Position numbers and translations under genes: made by a program. From positions 21,227,050 to 21,291,049 of the forward strand of contig NC_053119.1 in NCBI RefSeq assembly GCF_010015445.1: DNA of 64,000 bases. The letters run 5' to 3'. The notes beneath the pieces are model-generated. The model was not told where the DNA came from, made no database searches, and saw nothing but the letters and a program-made list of their open reading frames with translations. The stretch is from Perca fluviatilis. Its lineage: Eukaryota > Chordata > Actinopteri > Perciformes > Percidae. How positions within the stretch are numbered: position 1 is the first letter of the stretch; the number at the start of each line of letters is the position of its first letter. Positions 61,101 through 64,000 of this stretch are shown in pieces.

Positions 61101-62758
61101 CAATTGATATTTTGATATCGATATTTTGCCCCGCCCCACTCTGACAAGACACATGAGGAAGCTCTTCAGAGGCAACAATGTTTTTTTTTTTTTACATTTG
61201 ACAAAGTGTTATAAATGTGAAAGAAAAATTATAGTTTTGGTAAGCGCCATTGTCACAATATGTATTAAAATTATTCATTTTTGGGATGGTTTATGTTGCT
61301 ACTACTTCGTGATACAAGAGCACATCTTTTCACATTGTTTAATTTAACTGTGATAATTGAGACATCTGTCAGAAGCCCACATTGTAGTTATACAACAACA
61401 CAGAATCAATATACCCTATAACCTTGTTTGTACAGCAAACTTGCATAATTCATAATAAATGCCTCCCTGCTTCATCATGCAGATTTCAGGGATCTGGAGG
61501 TAACTTACCTGGGATGGTGATTTGCTTTCTAACCCTGTAGTCCTCAATATTAGTTTCTGGCAGATTTAAAAGTGACACCATATATGTATGCCCAGGCTCT
61601 ACCACGACTCCGTCCAAGGAAAACGTCCACTGATAAAGAAAAACATGTCTGTAACGTCTATACTGCTTGCCCAGTTGTTATATCAATGGATAAATAAACA
61701 AGTGTGTCACAATCTTACCTTATTATAGTTTGGATTCTGCTGTTGGCTGAGTTTGTAAGAATACTGCACACACATACTTTGATTTGTACTTTGATCCACA
61801 ATATTTATTTCTGATCCAGTAAGGGCTACTACACTTGCTGTAAATAGAAGAGAATGTAGATTTGATATGAATGCTATCTCTAATGTCTGAATTCACCGTT
61901 GATTAAAGACTGGTTAGTTTACAACTTGCATTTGATGCATTTTAAAATGTAAGCTACAATAAACAATACTATACTTTTAAAATACATCATTTTAGCTTTA
62001 CTTACCATCAGACTGTATTTTCCACGTCACAGTCACAACAGCAACAGGCCCGTGTTTGTCCTTCCAGACTCCCACATGCTCATCATCCAATTCTGGGCGG
62101 TTAGGAGCACAAATTGTAGGTACGACAATGCGCTTGTCTGAGCAGTTATCTGACATTTAGGGAATGGTATATATATATTATAATGTTATGAATATATTCA
62201 ACTTATGTGTAGTTATGTGTGAGGACATATGAGTCACATGAATGCCAAATTTAAATTTTATTTTCTTGCACAAATCATTTCATCATGCTTAGATTAACTC
62301 CAAATCTATATTTAAGTTTTGGAATTAAAATGCAAAGATTTTAACTATTTGCACAAACTATTGACACCCTCAACATATGAATGTCTTTTCTATATATACA
62401 GTAAGTAGGCTATTTTAACTTTATTCTACTGATTTGACAAAATACTTACTAATTTTGCAGTTGTCAAGACCCTGGAAAAACACAAGATAAGTTTGACTTG
62501 AGGAATCTAGGACTGCAAGTTTCCCTCAGTTTTCTTTCATAGGATTGCTTGAATTTATTAATTATTAATAGATTGAATCCTCACCTGTTGGTTGCAGTCA
62601 GGATGCTTGTCCAGAATCCTAAGAGTAGATGACACTCTGAGTCCAGCAGGCAAACAAAAACAGAAAAAAGGAAAGTGGATCATTCTGGTGTAGCTACACA
62701 ACACTGGTGGAAAAGATTGAAAACCTGTCAAGTAAACGAGAACAATAATCAACTCCAT
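58197..62758 (-). CDS. il17ra: Interleukin-17 receptor A
   Basis: Eleven exons: 62758-62585, 62471-62450, 62149-62006, 61837-61719, 61629-61509, 60437-60390, 60290-60133, 59988-59914, 59809-59740, 59300-59205, 59119-58197. They join in frame to 650 codons from the first ATG. The outer part follows human IL17RA in order: STLRILDKHPDC, VAVVTVTWKIQSD, WTFSLDGVVVEPGHTY, CLENGSLWDPHMT, IQPFFIRCKNDC. A transmembrane segment (GLLFIGACLACLL) is in exon 10. Exon 11 holds the SEFIR domain from about residue 361 (KRVLVIYSLDHPLY, VVLDLFD, ILILCSRGVQAKW, YIVAYFGDV). It signals through SEFIR pairing with the adaptor Act1. The start is uncertain: TTGACAG before 62733 could be an acceptor, making the Met 25 residues in the true start with its own hydrophobic leader. 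The tail after SEFIR is about 130 residues, much shorter than in human IL17RA. Exon 2 is only 22 bases. Confidence 0.93.
59373..59670. mobile_element. 298 bp hAT-type MITE in il17ra intron
   Basis: The ends are CAGTGATTCCCAACCTGG and GGATGGGAACCACTG, inverted and of the CAGNGGTTCCCAA hAT type; GGGTCACAAG appears in both halves. The flanks TATTATGC and ATTTATGC share TTATGC, a partly decayed 8 bp duplication. It lies in the intron before the transmembrane exon. Confidence 0.78.
60531..60732 (+). mobile_element. tRNA-derived SINE in il17ra intron
   Basis: The head is GGTGGTGGCGCAGTGGAT (A box), followed by the B box GGGTTAGATTCCC, and the body contains CCAATGTGTCCCTGAGCAAG and ACTTAACCCCTAGTTGCTCC. 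The tail is AAAAGCGTCAGCTAAAAGAC then repeated TGTAA units (about 60717-60732). It is antisense to il17ra, between exons 5 and 6. Confidence 0.85.
60772..61140. mobile_element. Possible decayed hAT-like MITE in il17ra intron
   Basis: It starts CTAGGGCTGGGCGATACGGCC, a terminal sequence typical of teleost hAT MITEs, and contains several CGATATATC / GATATCGATATT motifs. The right end, GATATTTTGCCCCGCCCC, is only a loose partner, and I found no target duplication. Confidence 0.35.
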
Positions 62759-63503
62759 TTAGAAAGATGGTTGAATGGTTTGCTTGAACGAACACAGAGA
62801 AAGCTCACTGTGATCTAAACTCAACCAATGTGATTTATTTCATGTTTATCAGACGCTGTCATCTAAATACGTAGGAAGGATGCTCTTATCAAATGTGGTT
62901 TGCAATTTCCTTTCTACTGCAGAACATTGCATGGGCTGAAAATATTGCTCTCTTACAGTGGGCACAACTGGAGACACGTGCAAAACTCTAACTTCAGTCT
63001 GCACAGCAGCAGTTCATGTGAACCAATCTCTAGTTCATTTTTCATTGCTTGAATACAGTTTTCAAAACTCTACACACCTATCCCATGACTTTAACCACAA
63101 TGTGCACAACACTGTGGATTTACAGCACTTTGTTCAAACGCTAACACACTGCTGTCAAAACTGTTAACCACACATTCAAAACAGAATAGATTTCAGTCTG
63201 GTGCCTATCAAACACTGCTTATTGGAATTTTAGCTGAAAGCCTAAGCAGGTGTCTTGTTTTAGACTAGTTAGTGAACATATATGGTATTTATACAGAGAA
63301 AGCTCAGAAAGCCTTTTTTTGTATACAAACACCAAATAAGAATGAAACAACTATACACTGTACCGTTTGAGAGAAACAACTAAAAGAGCAAAGATATGAA
63401 TATGTCCAGGTAAGATGTCTGAGGTTATGTACACAGCTATACTTTTTTTTTTTTAAACACCATATCTTTAAAATAGAAAAACTGCATTCTTACTGTTTTT
63501 CAG
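62759..63503. other. Upstream of il17ra, probably transposon-derived from about 62960
   Basis: No promoter element could be assigned to il17ra. From about 62960 the sequence (ATTGCTTGAATACAGTTTTC, CACAATGTGCACAACACTG, CGCTAACACACTGCTGTC) resembles the non-coding leader of the transposon whose coding tail follows at 63504. Confidence 0.35.
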
Positions 63504-63620
63504 AAAGTAATGGAGGTGAAAGCAATGGAAACACCACATTCATTTGTATTTAGAGATGATGCAGACGTCCAATGTGATGAAGAAAACTTGCCACATGATG
63601 CTGGAGAGAGGCAGGATTAG
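63504..63620 (+). pseudogene. C-terminal tail of a DDE transposase
   Basis: After an acceptor-like TGTTTTTCAG, 38 codons are open and end at a TAG: VFRDDADVQCDEENLPHDAG then ERQD. Many teleost Tc1/mariner-like transposases end in FFPRCLA...CDVDENLWPDxxxRxD; the CD-x-DENL pattern and final R-x-D match, while the tryptophan is lost. No catalytic part lies within the window on the left. The tail region to 64000 probably belongs to the same element. The identification rests on a short motif. Confidence 0.4.
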
Positions 63621-64000
63621 TCACAATATTCTTTGTTACTGTTATGTACAGTACCTTTCGTTTTTTTCCAGTAATTCCACAAATTACTAGAGACAAAATA
63701 CTATATTGAAGCAAACTGCTGCTTTTCATTCCTTCTTGTTTACCTTACGTAAAATTGGTATATTATAAAATCTATATCTTTTCTTTAAAGAAACTAGTGA
63801 GTAGTGTGAAGTCACTCAAATTGTTCAAACTGTAAAGATGAGAAGTTTGTAATTTCTGTATTGGTGTTTGATGCTAGTGTTTTTTCTCTCAGTGTGTTCT
63901 GATTGACAGTGTGTGTTATTTCAGTGAGGATTGTTCAGAGTGTTTGGCTGCACTGAGTCTGTTTTTAGACGTGTGTGAAGAGTTTTGTTGCTTGGAATGA

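Overview
The window is vertebrate nuclear DNA, most likely from a percomorph teleost. It holds two intronless voltage-gated potassium channel genes and three multi-exon genes with GT-AG introns. Between them lies AT-rich intergenic DNA full of teleost-style repeats: tRNA-derived SINEs, hAT and piggyBac derivatives, short fold-back elements with TTAA ends, CR1/L2-like and L1-like LINE pieces, and long (CA)n tracts. I see no bacterial features, CRISPR array, rRNA gene or true tRNA gene.

Layout. 1-12240: repeat-rich DNA with an endonuclease-coding LINE fragment, a 312 bp TTAA fold-back element and a 2.5 kb hAT element with a perfect 8 bp target duplication. 12241-20800: a Shaker-family pair on the + strand, a kcna6-like gene (CDS 12664-14094) and a kcna1-like gene (18180-19655), each a single coding exon. 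20801-36955: about 16 kb with no gene I can support, only repeats. 36956-49830: cnot4 on the - strand; twelve coding exons join in frame to 801 codons including the stop. 50770-56280: a fused pseudouridine-5'-phosphate glycosidase / pseudouridine kinase gene on the - strand; eighteen exons join in frame to 710 codons. 57325-62758: il17ra on the - strand; eleven exons join in frame to 650 codons. 62759-64000: repeat DNA ending in a transposase tail.

The genes do not form one pathway. The Kv1 pair matches part of the vertebrate KCNA6-KCNA1-KCNA5 tandem array, with no kcna5 in the roughly 16 kb that follow. CNOT4 is the RING/RRM ubiquitin ligase associated with CCR4-NOT, the fused enzyme breaks down pseudouridine from RNA turnover, and IL17RA is the shared chain of IL-17 receptors.

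I found no clearly undescribed system. The points most worth following are: both channels lack the tyrosine at the external TEA site; the kcna1-like gene keeps an Ile codon at the known I/V RNA-editing position; the IL17RA tail is short; and several recent-looking transposon insertions keep target duplications, including one nested exactly at the end of another. Exon boundaries were assigned by eye from GT/AG sites, reading-frame continuity and remembered family sequences; no alignment was run.
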